Positions 1 through 8,108 are shown, counted from the first letter of the stretch. The stretch: DNA of 29,645 nt from a virus (IMGVR_UViG_3300003323_000672:1-29645), one strand, 5' to 3'. Made by a program: numbers and translations. Notes: generated by a model not told the origin, from the letters alone.

Positions 1-1188
1 CACATCAAGCAGTCGGTCGTGCAGGACACCTTCCCCAAGGTGATGAAGCTGTGCTTCCCAAAGGTCGAATACGACCTGCACCTGGCCGACCTGTACGTGA
101 CGTTCGAGAACGGCTCCGAGCTGTGGTTCGGCGGCCTGGACGACAAGGAACGCGTCGAGAAGATCCTGGGCAACGAATACGCCACCGTGGCCCTGAACGA
201 GTGCTCGCAGATCTCGTGGGCGGCCCGCAACATGGCCCTGACGCGCCTGGCGCAGCAGTGCACCGAGCGCGTTCAGATCGGCGACCAGGTCATCGAGCGC
301 CAACTGCCGCTGCGCATGTGGTACGACGAGAACCCGCCCGACAAGGCGCACTGGTCGTACCGCGCCTTCATCCAGAAGATTGATCCCGAGACCAAGAAGC
401 CGCTGCCCAACCCGGAGCAGTACGCGGCCATGCAGCTCAACCCGCACGGCAACGTCGCGAACCTGGCCGCCAACTACATCGAGTCGCTCTCGAGCATGTC
501 GGCGCGCATGCAAAAGCGCTTCCTGCACGGCGAATTCAAGGACGCCAACCCGGGCGCGCTGTTCCCGTCGGAGAACATCGACAAGTGGCGCGAGCTTGAC
601 ACCAGCGAACTGCCCGACATGCAGCGCATCGTGGTCGCGGTCGACCCCAGCGGCGCCGATGACGACGACAACATCGAGAACGACGCGATCGGCATCGTGG
701 TGGCGGGCCTGGGCACCGACGGCAACGGCTACCTGCTCGAGGATCTGACCGTCAAGGGTGGTCCGGCGCTGTGGGGCAAGGTCGTGAGCAACGCCTACGA
801 CCGCTGGGAGGCTGACAAGGTGGTCGCCGAGGTGAACTACGGCGGCGCGATGGTCAAGCAGGTCATCCAGTCCGCGCGCAAGGCCGCCGGACAGCCGCCG
901 GTGCCGTTCCGCGCGGTGACCGCCAGCCGCGGCAAGGTCGTGCGCGCCGAGCCCACCTCCGCGCTGGTCGAGACCGGCCGCATTCGCCTGGCCGGCTACT
1001 TCCACAAGCTCGAGGACGAGCTCGCGGCGATGACCACGCACGGCTACATGGGCGAGGACAGCCCGAACCGCGCCGACGCGTTCGTGTGGGCCTTCGCCGA
1101 GCTGTTCCCGGCGCTGGTGGTGGCCGAGAAGAAGGAAAGCGCGCCCGTGCGCCGTCGTGAGCCTGTCGTTGGAGGGTGGATGTCGTGA
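1..1188 (+). CDS. terL: Terminase large subunit, 3' part (5' end outside window)
   Basis: This is the ATP-driven DNA-packaging motor that cuts concatemeric phage DNA and pumps it into the prohead through the portal. The frame is open to base 1, so the start and Walker A region lie upstream; the first GTG, at 19, is unlikely to be the true start. Visible landmarks are a Walker-B-like hydrophobic strand ending in Asn-Glu (Glu codon 199-201), where large terminases carry Asp-Glu, and an RNase H-like nuclease domain. The nuclease has its first Asp in VDPSG (643-645), a second acidic residue in VVAEVNYGG (Glu 829-831) and a third Asp in SPNRADAF (1075-1077). That three-acid layout is typical of terminase nucleases. 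The stop overlaps the portal start by four bases (GTGA). The family call is secure. The assignment to a P22-type packaging strategy is inferred from neighbouring genes. Confidence 0.93.
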   Translation, partial: HIKQSVVQDTFPKVMKLCFPKVEYDLHLADLYVTFENGSELWFGGLDDKERVEKILGNEYATVALNECSQISWAARNMALTRLAQQCTERVQIGDQVIERQLPLRMWYDENPPDKAHWSYRAFIQKIDPETKKPLPNPEQYAAMQLNPHGNVANLAANYIESLSSMSARMQKRFLHGEFKDANPGALFPSENIDKWRELDTSELPDMQRIVVAVDPSGADDDDNIENDAIGIVVAGLGTDGNGYLLEDLTVKGGPALWGKVVSNAYDRWEADKVVAEVNYGGAMVKQVIQSARKAAGQPPVPFRAVTASRGKVVRAEPTSALVETGRIRLAGYFHKLEDELAAMTTHGYMGEDSPNRADAFVWAFAELFPALVVAEKKESAPVRRREPVVGGWMS

Positions 1189-3344
1189 GCGAAGCCATCG
1201 TCCTCGAGTGCCTCGAGTTCCTGCGCGGCGCCGAGACCGCCGAGTCCGAGACACGCAAGAAGGGCGAGGCCGCGCTCAACTTCTCCAAGCCCGGCGGCCA
1301 GCAGTGGCCCACCAGCATCCAGGTGCAGCGCGACCTCGAGAACCGGCCTTGCTTGACGATCAACAAGACGGACGCGTTCTGCCGCCAGGTGATCAACCAG
1401 ATGCGCCAGCAGCGCCCGCGCATGACGGTGCACCCGGTGGGCGACGGCGCCGACGTCGACAAGGCCGAGGTGATCAAGGGCGTGCTGCGGCACATCGAGG
1501 TCAACTCGAACGCCGACATCGCCTACGACACGGCCAACGAGTTCCAGGTGCGCGCCGGCCGCGGCTACTGGCGCGTCGCGCACCGCTACATCGCCGAGGA
1601 CTCGTTCGACCAGGACATCTTCATCGACCCGATCGAAGACCCGTTCACGGTGTACTTCGATCCCTCGAGTATGCAGCCCAACGGCCTGGACGCCGAACGC
1701 GTGCTCGTGCTGCAGATGATCCGGCGCGACGAGTTCAAGCGCCGGTGGCCCAACGCCGACCAGTGCGACTTCCGCTCGATGTCGGAGACGACCGAAAGCG
1801 AGTGGGCCACGCAGAACGAAGTCCGTGTGGGCGAGTTCTGGCGCGTTGAGAAGGTCAACGACAAGCTGGTCGAGTTCTCCGACGGCTGGACCGGGTTCCT
1901 GTCGCGCCGACCCAAGGAAGTGGTCGAGGCGCTCAAGGTCACGGTCGTGCGCGAGCGGCCGACGTACCGCCGCACGGTCAAGCGCTACCTGTGCAGCGCG
2001 CGCGACGTGCTCGAGGCCAACGACTGGCCAGGCCGTTACATCCCGATCGTGCCGGTCATCGGCAACCGCCTGAACATCGCTGGCGAGGTCGAGATCAGCG
2101 GCATGGTCGAGAACCTGGTCGACCCGCAGCGCATGTACAACTTCTGGCGCACCAGCGAGGCCGAGATCGTCGCGCTCGCGCCCAAGGCGCCCTGGGTCAT
2201 GGCCGAGGGCCAGGACGAGGGGCACGAGGCCGAGTGGGAGACGGCCAACACCAAGTCCTACAGCCGGCTCAAGTACAAGCCGATCGAGGACGCTGCAGGC
2301 AACGCGCTGCCCCCGCCGATGCGTCAGCAGCCGCAGCAGATCCCCGCGGCGAACGTGAACGCCGCCAACAATGCCGCCGAGGACATGAAGGCGGTTGCGG
2401 GCATCTTCGACGCCAGCCTGGGCGATCGCGAGCAGGACCCTTCCGGAGTCGCGCTGTCGCGGCACCAGATGGCGGCCGAGATCTCGAACTTCCATTTCTA
2501 CGACAACGTCTGCCGCTCGCTGTGCGCCACCGGCATCATCTGCCTGGACCTGATGCCGCACATCTACGGCCCTGACCGCGTGATGCGCATCATCGGCGAG
2601 GACGGCGAGGCCGAGACCGTCACGCTCAACCAGCGCAAGCGCGACGAGGCCGGCGCGGTCGTGGAGGTGCTCAACGACGTGTCGGTGGGCCGCTACGACA
2701 TCGTGATGGACACGGGCCCGGGCTACAACACGAAGCGCATCGAGGCCGCGGAGAACATGCTGCGGCTGCTGGCCACGCCGCTGGGCGAGAAGGTGGCCGA
2801 GGTGGCCGACGACGTCGTGGTGCGCCACTTCGATTGGCCCGGAGCGCGCGACCTGGCCGATCGCCTCGCCGCCGCCAACCCGATCGCGCAGGCAGAGATG
2901 ATGTCCGACCTGCCGCCCGAGGCCGTGCAGATCATCAAGCAGCTGCAGGCCAAGCTGCAGCAGGCCGGCATGGCCCTGCAGCAGGCCGAGATGGAGAAGA
3001 AGTACCGCCTCGACGCGGCGCAGATCCGCGAGCAGAGCCAGACGCACCGCACGGTCATCAGCGAGATGGCCGAGGGCTCGCGCCTGCGCTTCCGCGAGGC
3101 CCAGGAGAACCAGCGCCACGAGCAGACGCTCGAGAACAAGACGCACGACATCGCGATGCGCGATGCCACCAAGCGCCACGACACCGAGTTCCGCGCGTCG
3201 ACGGCGCTGTCGATCGCCGAGATCAACGCGATGGCCTCCCTCCTGGGCAAGCACATCGACGGCAAGCACCTCATGGCCGAGATCGAGGCGGAAGACCGCC
3301 GCACGGCCGAACTTGCCAAGCAGAACGAACCCGTCACGAGCTGA
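1185..3344 (+). CDS. Portal protein, P22 gp1-like
   Basis: Portal proteins form the dodecameric ring at the capsid vertex through which DNA enters and leaves. The product is about 719 aa, the size of P22-type portals, and has their N-terminal pattern: a paired-residue stretch NRPCLTINK, then FCRQVINQMRQQRP, an acidic IDPIEDPFTVYFDP segment and an EFKRRWP segment. The last ~130 residues are highly charged and rich in Gln, Glu, Lys and Ala, consistent with the helical C-terminal barrel of P22-like portals. I chose the GTG at 1185 over the GTG at 1176. It lies 8 bases after GGAGGG (1171-1176) and overlaps the terminase stop as GTGA, a typical coupled start. A terminator-like hairpin follows the stop. 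The portal call is by family pattern and gene order. Confidence 0.93.
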   Translation: MSEAIVLECLEFLRGAETAESETRKKGEAALNFSKPGGQQWPTSIQVQRDLENRPCLTINKTDAFCRQVINQMRQQRPRMTVHPVGDGADVDKAEVIKGVLRHIEVNSNADIAYDTANEFQVRAGRGYWRVAHRYIAEDSFDQDIFIDPIEDPFTVYFDPSSMQPNGLDAERVLVLQMIRRDEFKRRWPNADQCDFRSMSETTESEWATQNEVRVGEFWRVEKVNDKLVEFSDGWTGFLSRRPKEVVEALKVTVVRERPTYRRTVKRYLCSARDVLEANDWPGRYIPIVPVIGNRLNIAGEVEISGMVENLVDPQRMYNFWRTSEAEIVALAPKAPWVMAEGQDEGHEAEWETANTKSYSRLKYKPIEDAAGNALPPPMRQQPQQIPAANVNAANNAAEDMKAVAGIFDASLGDREQDPSGVALSRHQMAAEISNFHFYDNVCRSLCATGIICLDLMPHIYGPDRVMRIIGEDGEAETVTLNQRKRDEAGAVVEVLNDVSVGRYDIVMDTGPGYNTKRIEAAENMLRLLATPLGEKVAEVADDVVVRHFDWPGARDLADRLAAANPIAQAEMMSDLPPEAVQIIKQLQAKLQQAGMALQQAEMEKKYRLDAAQIREQSQTHRTVISEMAEGSRLRFREAQENQRHEQTLENKTHDIAMRDATKRHDTEFRASTALSIAEINAMASLLGKHIDGKHLMAEIEAEDRRTAELAKQNEPVTS

Positions 3345-3365
3345 CCGCGCACAGCTCGCGATGCC

Positions 3366-3398
3366 AAGCCGCCCGAGGCAACTCGAGGCGGCTTTTTC
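3366..3398 (+). terminator. Intrinsic-terminator-like hairpin after portal
   Basis: An 8-bp arm (AAGCCGCC / GGCGGCTT) is extended by CGAG/CTCG with a single A bulge, closes on a GCAA loop and is followed by a run of five T. It lies in the portal-scaffold gap. The structure fits a rho-independent terminator or an RNA-processing hairpin. If it stops transcription, expression of the capsid genes would need readthrough, antitermination or a new promoter; I see no clear promoter. Confidence 0.75.
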
Positions 3399-3443
3399 AT
3401 GCGCCCGTCCCGGCCCGAAGACCGCGGAACACGTGGAAACCCC

Positions 3444-4364
3444 ATGACCATCACCACCGTCACGAGCGAAAACGCCGCCGAGTTCTACGCCCAACGTCTG
3501 CAGCTGGAAAACCCGCCTGCCGATGACTCCACCGAAGCCAGCGCTGACGGCGCCGGCGAGGGCAAGAAGGACGGCAGCAACACCGAGACCAAGGATTCCC
3601 AGCACCAGACCCGCAAGCCCAAGCCCATCCAACCTCGCATCAACGAGTTGGTGGGCGAGCGCAACGCCGCGCGCACCGAAGCGGAAGCCAAAGCCGCCGA
3701 GGCCGAAGCCGCCCGCATCGAGGCGCAGGAGTTGCGTGACCGCCTCGAGGCCGCCGAGCGCCAGATCGCCGCGCTCAGCACCTCGAGCCAGAAGGAAGCC
3801 GATCCCCGTCCGACTCGCGACAAGTTCGCATCGGATGAGCAGTACCTGGACGCGCTCACCGACTGGAAGGTCGACCAACGCATCGCCGCGGACAAGCGCC
3901 GCGAGGCCGAAGCGCGGCACGCCGCCGCGCAGGCCGAGGTGACGCGCAACTGGCAGGCGCAGATCGAGGCCGGCAAGGACGACATGCCGGATTTCGATGC
4001 GGTCGTGGGTGCCGCGGAAATCAACTTCTCGCAGGTCGTGCTCGACGCCATCGTCGACGTCGGCCCGCGAGTGGCTTACCACCTGGCCAAGAACCCTGCC
4101 GAGGCGCGCCGCATCGCGGCGATGCGCCCCGTGCAGGCAATCGCGGCGGTGACCAAGCTCGGTGAACAGCTCACGACGGCGGCCGCGGCCTCGCCCGCGC
4201 CTTCTCCGGCCCCTACGCCTGCCGCAAAGGGCGAGACCAAGACCTTCAAAGCCCCCGAACCGATCGACCCACTCAAGGGCACCTCGACTCCGGCCGTTCG
4301 CGACCTGGACGACATCGAGGACTACGAAGAGTGGAAGGCCGCGTACAACGCCGGCCGGCGATAG
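3444..4364 (+). CDS. Probable capsid scaffolding protein
   Basis: The product (306 aa) sits exactly between portal and coat protein, where P22-type phages encode their scaffold. The sequence fits that role. It has an acidic, Asp/Glu/Lys-rich N-terminus, then a long Ala/Glu/Arg helix with heptad character over roughly residues 60-120 (for example ERNAARTEAEAKAAEAEA). A second helical segment precedes an Ala/Pro linker (AAAASPAPSPAPTPAAKG), and the C-terminus is charged (DDIEDYEEWKAAYNAGRR). Scaffold C-termini often bind coat protein through basic helices. I chose the ATG at 3444 rather than the in-frame ATG at 3399, because 3399 lies within the tail of the upstream hairpin. The ribosome-binding site is weak. 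The assignment rests on position and composition, not on a catalytic motif. A protease function is not supported. Confidence 0.75.
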   Translation: MTITTVTSENAAEFYAQRLQLENPPADDSTEASADGAGEGKKDGSNTETKDSQHQTRKPKPIQPRINELVGERNAARTEAEAKAAEAEAARIEAQELRDRLEAAERQIAALSTSSQKEADPRPTRDKFASDEQYLDALTDWKVDQRIAADKRREAEARHAAAQAEVTRNWQAQIEAGKDDMPDFDAVVGAAEINFSQVVLDAIVDVGPRVAYHLAKNPAEARRIAAMRPVQAIAAVTKLGEQLTTAAAASPAPSPAPTPAAKGETKTFKAPEPIDPLKGTSTPAVRDLDDIEDYEEWKAAYNAGRR

Positions 4365-4383
4365 GCGACGGGAAGTGATCAAC

Positions 4384-4410
4384 GGGGCCCCGTAGCGGGC
4401 CCCTCGTCAT
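4384..4410 (+). terminator. GC-rich hairpin between scaffold and coat genes
   Basis: A perfect 7-bp stem (GGGGCCC / GGGCCCC) with a CGTAGC loop is followed by TCGTCATTT. The T tract is interrupted, so termination would be weak. An attenuator or mRNA-stabilising hairpin 5' of the coat gene is equally plausible. Confidence 0.55.
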
Positions 4411-4425
4411 TTCGGAAAGCCCATC

Positions 4426-5751
4426 ATGAGCAACACCTTGCTTACCATCAGCAAGATCACCAACCGGATGCTGATGGTCCTCGAGAACGAGTGCGTTCTC
4501 GTCAGCCAGATCAACCGCGAGTACGACTCGCAGTTCGCGGTCACCGGCGCCAAGATCGGCGCGGTCGTCAACGTGCGCAAGCCCGCACGCTTCAAGGGCA
4601 CGCTGGGCCCGGCGCTCAACGTCGAGGACTTCAACGAGACCTCAATCCCCGTCGCGCTGACCAAGCAGTTCCACGTCGACACGCAGTTCACCACCGCCGA
4701 CCTAGCCCTGTCTCTGGACGAATTCAGCGAGCGCGTGATCCAGCCCGTCGTGGCCACGATCGCCAACAAGCTGGACTACGACACCGCGGTCGCCGGCTAC
4801 CAGGCCGTCGCCAACACGGTGGGCGTTCCCGGCACGTCGCCCACGGGCGCGCTGCCGTGGCTGCAGGCCGGCGCGCTGCTGGACTCCGAGGCGGTGCCGC
4901 GCGACGGCATGCGCAAGATCGTGATGGATCCGTGGTCGCAGGCCGCGACGGTGGACTCGCTCAAGGGCCTGTTCAACCCGCAAGGCGGCCTCGAGACCCA
5001 ATGGCGCAAGGGCCAGATGGGCAAGAACACGCTGGGCTTCGACTGGTTCCAGGACCAGAACGTGGTCAGCTACACGGTGGGCGCCCAAGGTGGCTCGCCG
5101 GTGTTCACCACGACCGGCACGTCGACGGCGCTGCTCACCTCGGGCTGGGCTGACAACGGCACGCTGCAGACCTCGGGCTGGACGGCCTCGGCCAACCCGC
5201 GCCTGAACGTGGGCGACGTGTTCACGATCGCCGGCGTGTACCTGGTCAACCCGCAGTCGCGCGCGCCGGTCGGCCCGAACCGCCTGCGTCAGTTCGTGGT
5301 GCGCCCCGCCACCGGCGTGACGCTGACCAACGGCACCTTCGCGCCCACATACGACGTCGACAACACCACGGTGACCGGCGGCACGTACTCGTCGAGCGCC
5401 GGCGGTGCGCTGACGCTGTCGATCGCCCCCGCGATCATCAGCGCCGGCCAGTTCCAGAACGTGACGGCCGCGCCGATCAACAACGCGGCCATCACGGTGC
5501 TGGGCACCGCGGGCACGGTCAGCCCCCAGAACCTGGCGTTCCACAAGAACTTCCTGACGCTGGCGATGGCCGACCTGCCGCTGCCCGAGGGCGTGCACTT
5601 CGCCGGCCGCGCGTCGACGAAGAAGGGCGGGTACTCCATCCGCATCGTGCGCCAGTACACGATCAACAACGACTCGCTGCCTTGCCGCGCGGACGTGCTG
5701 TACGGCCACGCGCCGCTGTATCGCGAGCTCGGCACCCGCGTGGCCGGCTAA
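4426..5751 (+). CDS. Major capsid protein, P22 coat (gp5)-like
   Basis: The product (441 aa, close to the 430 aa of P22 coat) forms the icosahedral shell. It shows the pattern of the P22 coat family: an N-terminal helix, then NREYDSQFA, then KIGAVVNVRKPARF and a TSIPVALTKQFHVDTQFTT strand. A helix FSERVIQPVVATIANKLDYD follows, which is the HK97-fold spine region. The second half carries GDVFTIAGVYLVNPQ and FHKNFLTLAMADLPLPEG, both typical of the family's C-terminal half, and ends in an IRIVRQYTINND β-strand. The start is ATG 4426 after a weak GGAAAG. It lies downstream of the scaffold and upstream of three small virion-type genes, as expected for a head module. The family call is confident. 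The boundaries of any P22-type inserted I-domain cannot be fixed by eye. Confidence 0.92.
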   Translation: MSNTLLTISKITNRMLMVLENECVLVSQINREYDSQFAVTGAKIGAVVNVRKPARFKGTLGPALNVEDFNETSIPVALTKQFHVDTQFTTADLALSLDEFSERVIQPVVATIANKLDYDTAVAGYQAVANTVGVPGTSPTGALPWLQAGALLDSEAVPRDGMRKIVMDPWSQAATVDSLKGLFNPQGGLETQWRKGQMGKNTLGFDWFQDQNVVSYTVGAQGGSPVFTTTGTSTALLTSGWADNGTLQTSGWTASANPRLNVGDVFTIAGVYLVNPQSRAPVGPNRLRQFVVRPATGVTLTNGTFAPTYDVDNTTVTGGTYSSSAGGALTLSIAPAIISAGQFQNVTAAPINNAAITVLGTAGTVSPQNLAFHKNFLTLAMADLPLPEGVHFAGRASTKKGGYSIRIVRQYTINNDSLPCRADVLYGHAPLYRELGTRVAG

Positions 5752-5778
5752 TCGACAACCACCTAAAGGAGCAACACC

Positions 5779-6162
5779 ATGCCCTTCACCAACCCGGGCC
5801 CGTCGATTCAGCAGACGACGAACACCCAACCGCCGATGTCGAACCTGTCGAAGATCGAGACCCTCTCGGTCAACCTCGGCACCATTGCGCAGATCGCAAC
5901 CATCACCGCCACTGAGATCACGTTCTCGGGTCTCGGCACCGGCCTCCTGCCGGGCGACGTGATCCTGAGCGTGAGCAAGCCCACGGCGCAAGCGGGCCTC
6001 GGCATCGCAGGCTGGCGCAACGACCCGACGGTCGCCGACAAGTTCTACATCACCTTCGTCAATCCGACGGCCGCGGGCATCACCCCGACCGCCAGCGAGG
6101 TGTATTCGATCACCGTCGGCCGCCCGATCCCGGGCTCGGCGTCGATCGCCCAGGTGGTCTGA
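5779..6162 (+). CDS. Putative head decoration/surface protein, paralogue 1
   Basis: This is a 127-aa protein with strong β-sheet character and no signal peptide or TM segment. It starts after a good AAAGGAG. Its core has alternating hydrophobic strands (IAQIATITATEITFSGL), then GDVILSV, DKFYITFVNPTAAGITPTAS and YSITVGRP. That order matches the two following proteins: a threonine-rich strand, a short G-L...GD turn, an N-x-T-x-G-x-x-TP turn, and a final strand ending in RP. I infer a small β-sandwich attached to the capsid, because it lies directly after the coat gene in a head module. It could instead be a tail or head-completion protein. It does not resemble a family I can name. Confidence 0.55.
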   Translation: MPFTNPGPSIQQTTNTQPPMSNLSKIETLSVNLGTIAQIATITATEITFSGLGTGLLPGDVILSVSKPTAQAGLGIAGWRNDPTVADKFYITFVNPTAAGITPTASEVYSITVGRPIPGSASIAQVV

Positions 6163-6166
6163 TCCT

Positions 6167-6196
6167 GCGGGCCCTTCGGGGCCCGCTCTTCTCTTT
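6167..6196 (+). terminator. UUCG-loop hairpin with T-rich tail
   Basis: A perfect 8-bp stem (GCGGGCCC / GGGCCCGC) is closed by the extra-stable TTCG tetraloop and followed by TCTTCTCTTTT. It starts five bases after the stop of the 127-aa gene. This is a good rho-independent terminator candidate, or a 3'-end stabiliser of the highly expressed coat mRNA. Confidence 0.75.
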
Positions 6197-6211
6197 TCAG
6201 AAGGAGCAGCG

Positions 6212-6538
6212 ATGCCAGGATCCACGATCCCCCGCGGCAACATCCTCTATTCGAAGCAGTTCGCCGTCGTCCTGACGCCTGCCTCGGTCGGGGCCAACAC
6301 CACCGCGGAACAGAACTTCACGATCCAAGGCCTGCAGGTGGGGGACTACCTCAACTGCCAATGCGCGGGAGCGCAGACGGCCGGGATCTCGGTGGCCAAC
6401 GTGCGCGTGACGGCGCCCAACACGGCCACGATCGCCTTCAACAACTCCACGGGCGGCTCCCTCACGCCGGCGTCGACCACGTACGGCTTCATCTGGGGTC
6501 GGCCGGAGACGTTGCCGCTACCCACGGACGCCACCTGA
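6212..6538 (+). CDS. Putative head decoration protein, paralogue 2
   Basis: This 108-aa protein follows AAGGAG, six bases before its ATG. It is a clear paralogue of the next gene. Both open with a short polar tail ending in I-x-RGN, then LTPASV, then TTAEQ-F-T followed by a GLQ-GD turn, then ANVRVTAPNT/VNVRVTANNT. Both share a TGGSLTP turn and end with RPE-x-x-PLPT. It contains two Cys (NCQC) absent from paralogue 3. The protein is predicted all-β, has no secretion signal, and sits in the head module. Function is inferred as capsid decoration or stabilisation from location, size and tandem duplication. A role in tail or fibre attachment is not excluded. Confidence 0.6.
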   Translation: MPGSTIPRGNILYSKQFAVVLTPASVGANTTAEQNFTIQGLQVGDYLNCQCAGAQTAGISVANVRVTAPNTATIAFNNSTGGSLTPASTTYGFIWGRPETLPLPTDAT

Positions 6539-6548
6539 GGAAGCGGCA

Positions 6549-6878
6549 ATGACGAGCACCACCATCAATCGCGGCAACGTCGCCACGACCATCCTTTGCA
6601 GCCTGAGCCTGACGCCTGCATCGGTGAACGCAACGACGACCGCAGAACAGACCTTCACCGTCCCCGGCCTGCAGGCTGGCGACCAGGTCTCAGCCCTGGA
6701 GCTGCAGGCCGCGTGGACCAGCGCCACGTCGATCGTGAACGTGCGGGTGACCGCCAACAACACGCTCGGGGTCTCGTTCCAGAACAACACCGGCGGCTCG
6801 CTGACGCCGCCGGCTGGAACCTATCTGCTCGAGGTCAATCGCCCCGAGTCCTTCCCTCTGCCCACCAACGCGAGCTGA
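6549..6878 (+). CDS. Putative head decoration protein, paralogue 3
   Basis: This 109-aa protein begins 10 bases after paralogue 2, with GAGGAAG as ribosome-binding site overlapping the upstream stop region. It aligns with paralogue 2 end to end without large gaps: INRGN, LTPASV, TTAEQTFTV, GLQAGDQV, VNVRVTANNT, NTGGSLTP, NRPESFPLPTNAS. The difference is concentrated in the middle strand pair, where paralogue 2 has NCQC and this one has SALELQ. The alignable arrangement suggests gene duplication followed by surface divergence. I infer a β-sandwich on the virion surface. No enzyme motif is present. Confidence 0.6.
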   Translation: MTSTTINRGNVATTILCSLSLTPASVNATTTAEQTFTVPGLQAGDQVSALELQAAWTSATSIVNVRVTANNTLGVSFQNNTGGSLTPPAGTYLLEVNRPESFPLPTNAS

Positions 6879-6882
6879 TGCC

Positions 6883-7164
6883 ATGACCACTCCGACCAAT
6901 CCCCTGCTGCCCGTCTACGAACAGCCCGGCGACTATCCGAAGATGCTGTACCGCTTCGACGGGCAGTTCCCCGACGAGGACGCGCTCAAGGCCGGCCTGT
7001 CGGTGGGCGGCGGCGTGCGCAGCCAGGCGGTCGCTGACCCGCAGGCCGAGGCCGATGCGGTGGCCAACGGCTGGACGGCGTACCCCACGGACTTCATCGC
7101 CCAACCCGGTGAGGTGACGCCAGCCGCCGCGCGCCGCGCTGCCAAGAAGGCGGCCGCCGAGTGA
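6883..7164 (+). CDS. Hypothetical small protein in head module
   Basis: The product (93 aa) lies four bases after paralogue 3 and overlaps the next gene by four bases (GTGA), so it is probably translationally coupled. The N-terminal half reads LYRFDGQFPDEDALKAG, then a segment with ANGWTAYPTDF. The tail is Ala/Arg/Lys-rich (TPAAARRAAKKAAAE). The W-x-x-x-P-x-D arrangement is reminiscent of short phage proteins placed near head-completion genes, but I cannot assign a function. No TM segment, Cys or catalytic motif is visible. The coding call rests on tight packing and protein-like composition. Confidence 0.6.
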   Translation: MTTPTNPLLPVYEQPGDYPKMLYRFDGQFPDEDALKAGLSVGGGVRSQAVADPQAEADAVANGWTAYPTDFIAQPGEVTPAAARRAAKKAAAE

Positions 7165-8108
7165 CCACGACCGCCATGGACTTGATCACCGGCGCGCTCC
7201 GGAAGATCAACGTCCTGGCCGCCGGCGAGGTGCCGAGCGCGTCCGAGCAGGCCGACGCCCTGGCCGTGCTTAACGACATGCTCGACACCTGGTCGACCGA
7301 GCACCTGTCGGTGATCAACAACACCGAGAACGTGCTGACCTTCACCAACGGGAAGTCGACGTACACCGTCGGCAACCCGGTGGTGGGCTCTTTCTCGGGC
7401 GTGGTCACGCAGGGCTCGAACGTCATCACTGGCGTGACGGTGCCCAGCGGCATCATCGTCGGCTCGGGTCTTTCCGCCCCTGGCATTCCCTCGGGCGCCA
7501 AGGTCACAGCGATCGGCGCCAACACGATCACCTTCACGCCGACGCTGCCAGCCACGGGCACCTTCGCCGCGCAGCTGATCTCGTTCACGGTGCCGGGCGA
7601 CTTCCCGATCGATCGCCCGCTGCGCATCACGAACGCCTACACGCGCCTGACGACGTCGGGGCAGTCCAACATCGACTACCCATGCGACATCTGGACGCTC
7701 GACCAGTACAGCGGCATCGGCCTCAAGACGCAGCCCGGTCCGTGGCCCAAGGTGCTGTTCTACAACCCGGGCTACCCGTACTCCACGATCAGCGTCTGGC
7801 CGGTGCCCAACGGCGCCGCGGAACTGCACATGTGGACGGACGCGATCATCTCGACGTTCGCGAACATGACCGACACGGTGCAGCTGCCGCAGGGCTACGT
7901 GCGGGCGATCAAGCTGTGCCTGGGGCTCGAGCTGGCGCCCGAGTACGGCAAGAAGGTCGATCCCGTCATGGCGGTCCAGGCCAAGAAGGCCAAGGACGCG
8001 CTGCGCGCGCTCAACGCGGTGCCCGACACGCCCAGCGGCTACGACGGCGGCATCGTGGCGACTTCGCGCGCTGATGCGGGGTGGATCCTCCACGGAGGGT
8101 TCCAGTAA
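7161..8108 (+). CDS. Head-tail adaptor / packaged-DNA stabilisation protein, P22 gp4-like, with inserted module
   Basis: gp4-type proteins bind below the portal and close the head after packaging. The N-terminal helical part (LITGALRKINVLAAGEVPSA, ALAVLNDMLDTWSTEHL) and the later IDYPCDIWTLDQYSGIGLK, YPYSTISVWPVPNGAAEL and GYVRAIKLCLGLELAPEYGK segments follow this family's layout. In relatives I know, a sequence like YTxGxxGDFxxxRPxRI is continuous. Here it is split between TYTVG (residues 68-71) and GDFPIDRPLRI (about 146-156) by a Gly/Thr/Val-rich β module of about 65 residues. The product is 315 aa, longer than P22 gp4. The start GTG at 7161 overlaps the previous stop, and the stop overlaps the next start (TAATG). 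Confidence 0.8.
   Translation: MTTTAMDLITGALRKINVLAAGEVPSASEQADALAVLNDMLDTWSTEHLSVINNTENVLTFTNGKSTYTVGNPVVGSFSGVVTQGSNVITGVTVPSGIIVGSGLSAPGIPSGAKVTAIGANTITFTPTLPATGTFAAQLISFTVPGDFPIDRPLRITNAYTRLTTSGQSNIDYPCDIWTLDQYSGIGLKTQPGPWPKVLFYNPGYPYSTISVWPVPNGAAELHMWTDAIISTFANMTDTVQLPQGYVRAIKLCLGLELAPEYGKKVDPVMAVQAKKAKDALRALNAVPDTPSGYDGGIVATSRADAGWILHGGFQ

Noticed and set aside
1044-4382. Very long minus-strand open frame (about 1100 codons) across the portal and scaffold genes
   Set aside because: It is Arg/Leu/Val/His-rich with no recognisable domain, and lies opposite well-supported portal and scaffold genes. High-GC DNA gives long antisense frames.
4702-6243. Minus-strand open frame of about 510 codons opposite the coat gene
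   Set aside because: Low-complexity Arg/Ala/Gly/His composition typical of an antisense shadow; the plus-strand coat protein explains the region.
6933-8093. Minus-strand frame opposite the gp4-like gene
   Set aside because: Composition is His/Arg/Asp/Gly-biased without domains, and it opposes a recognised gene.
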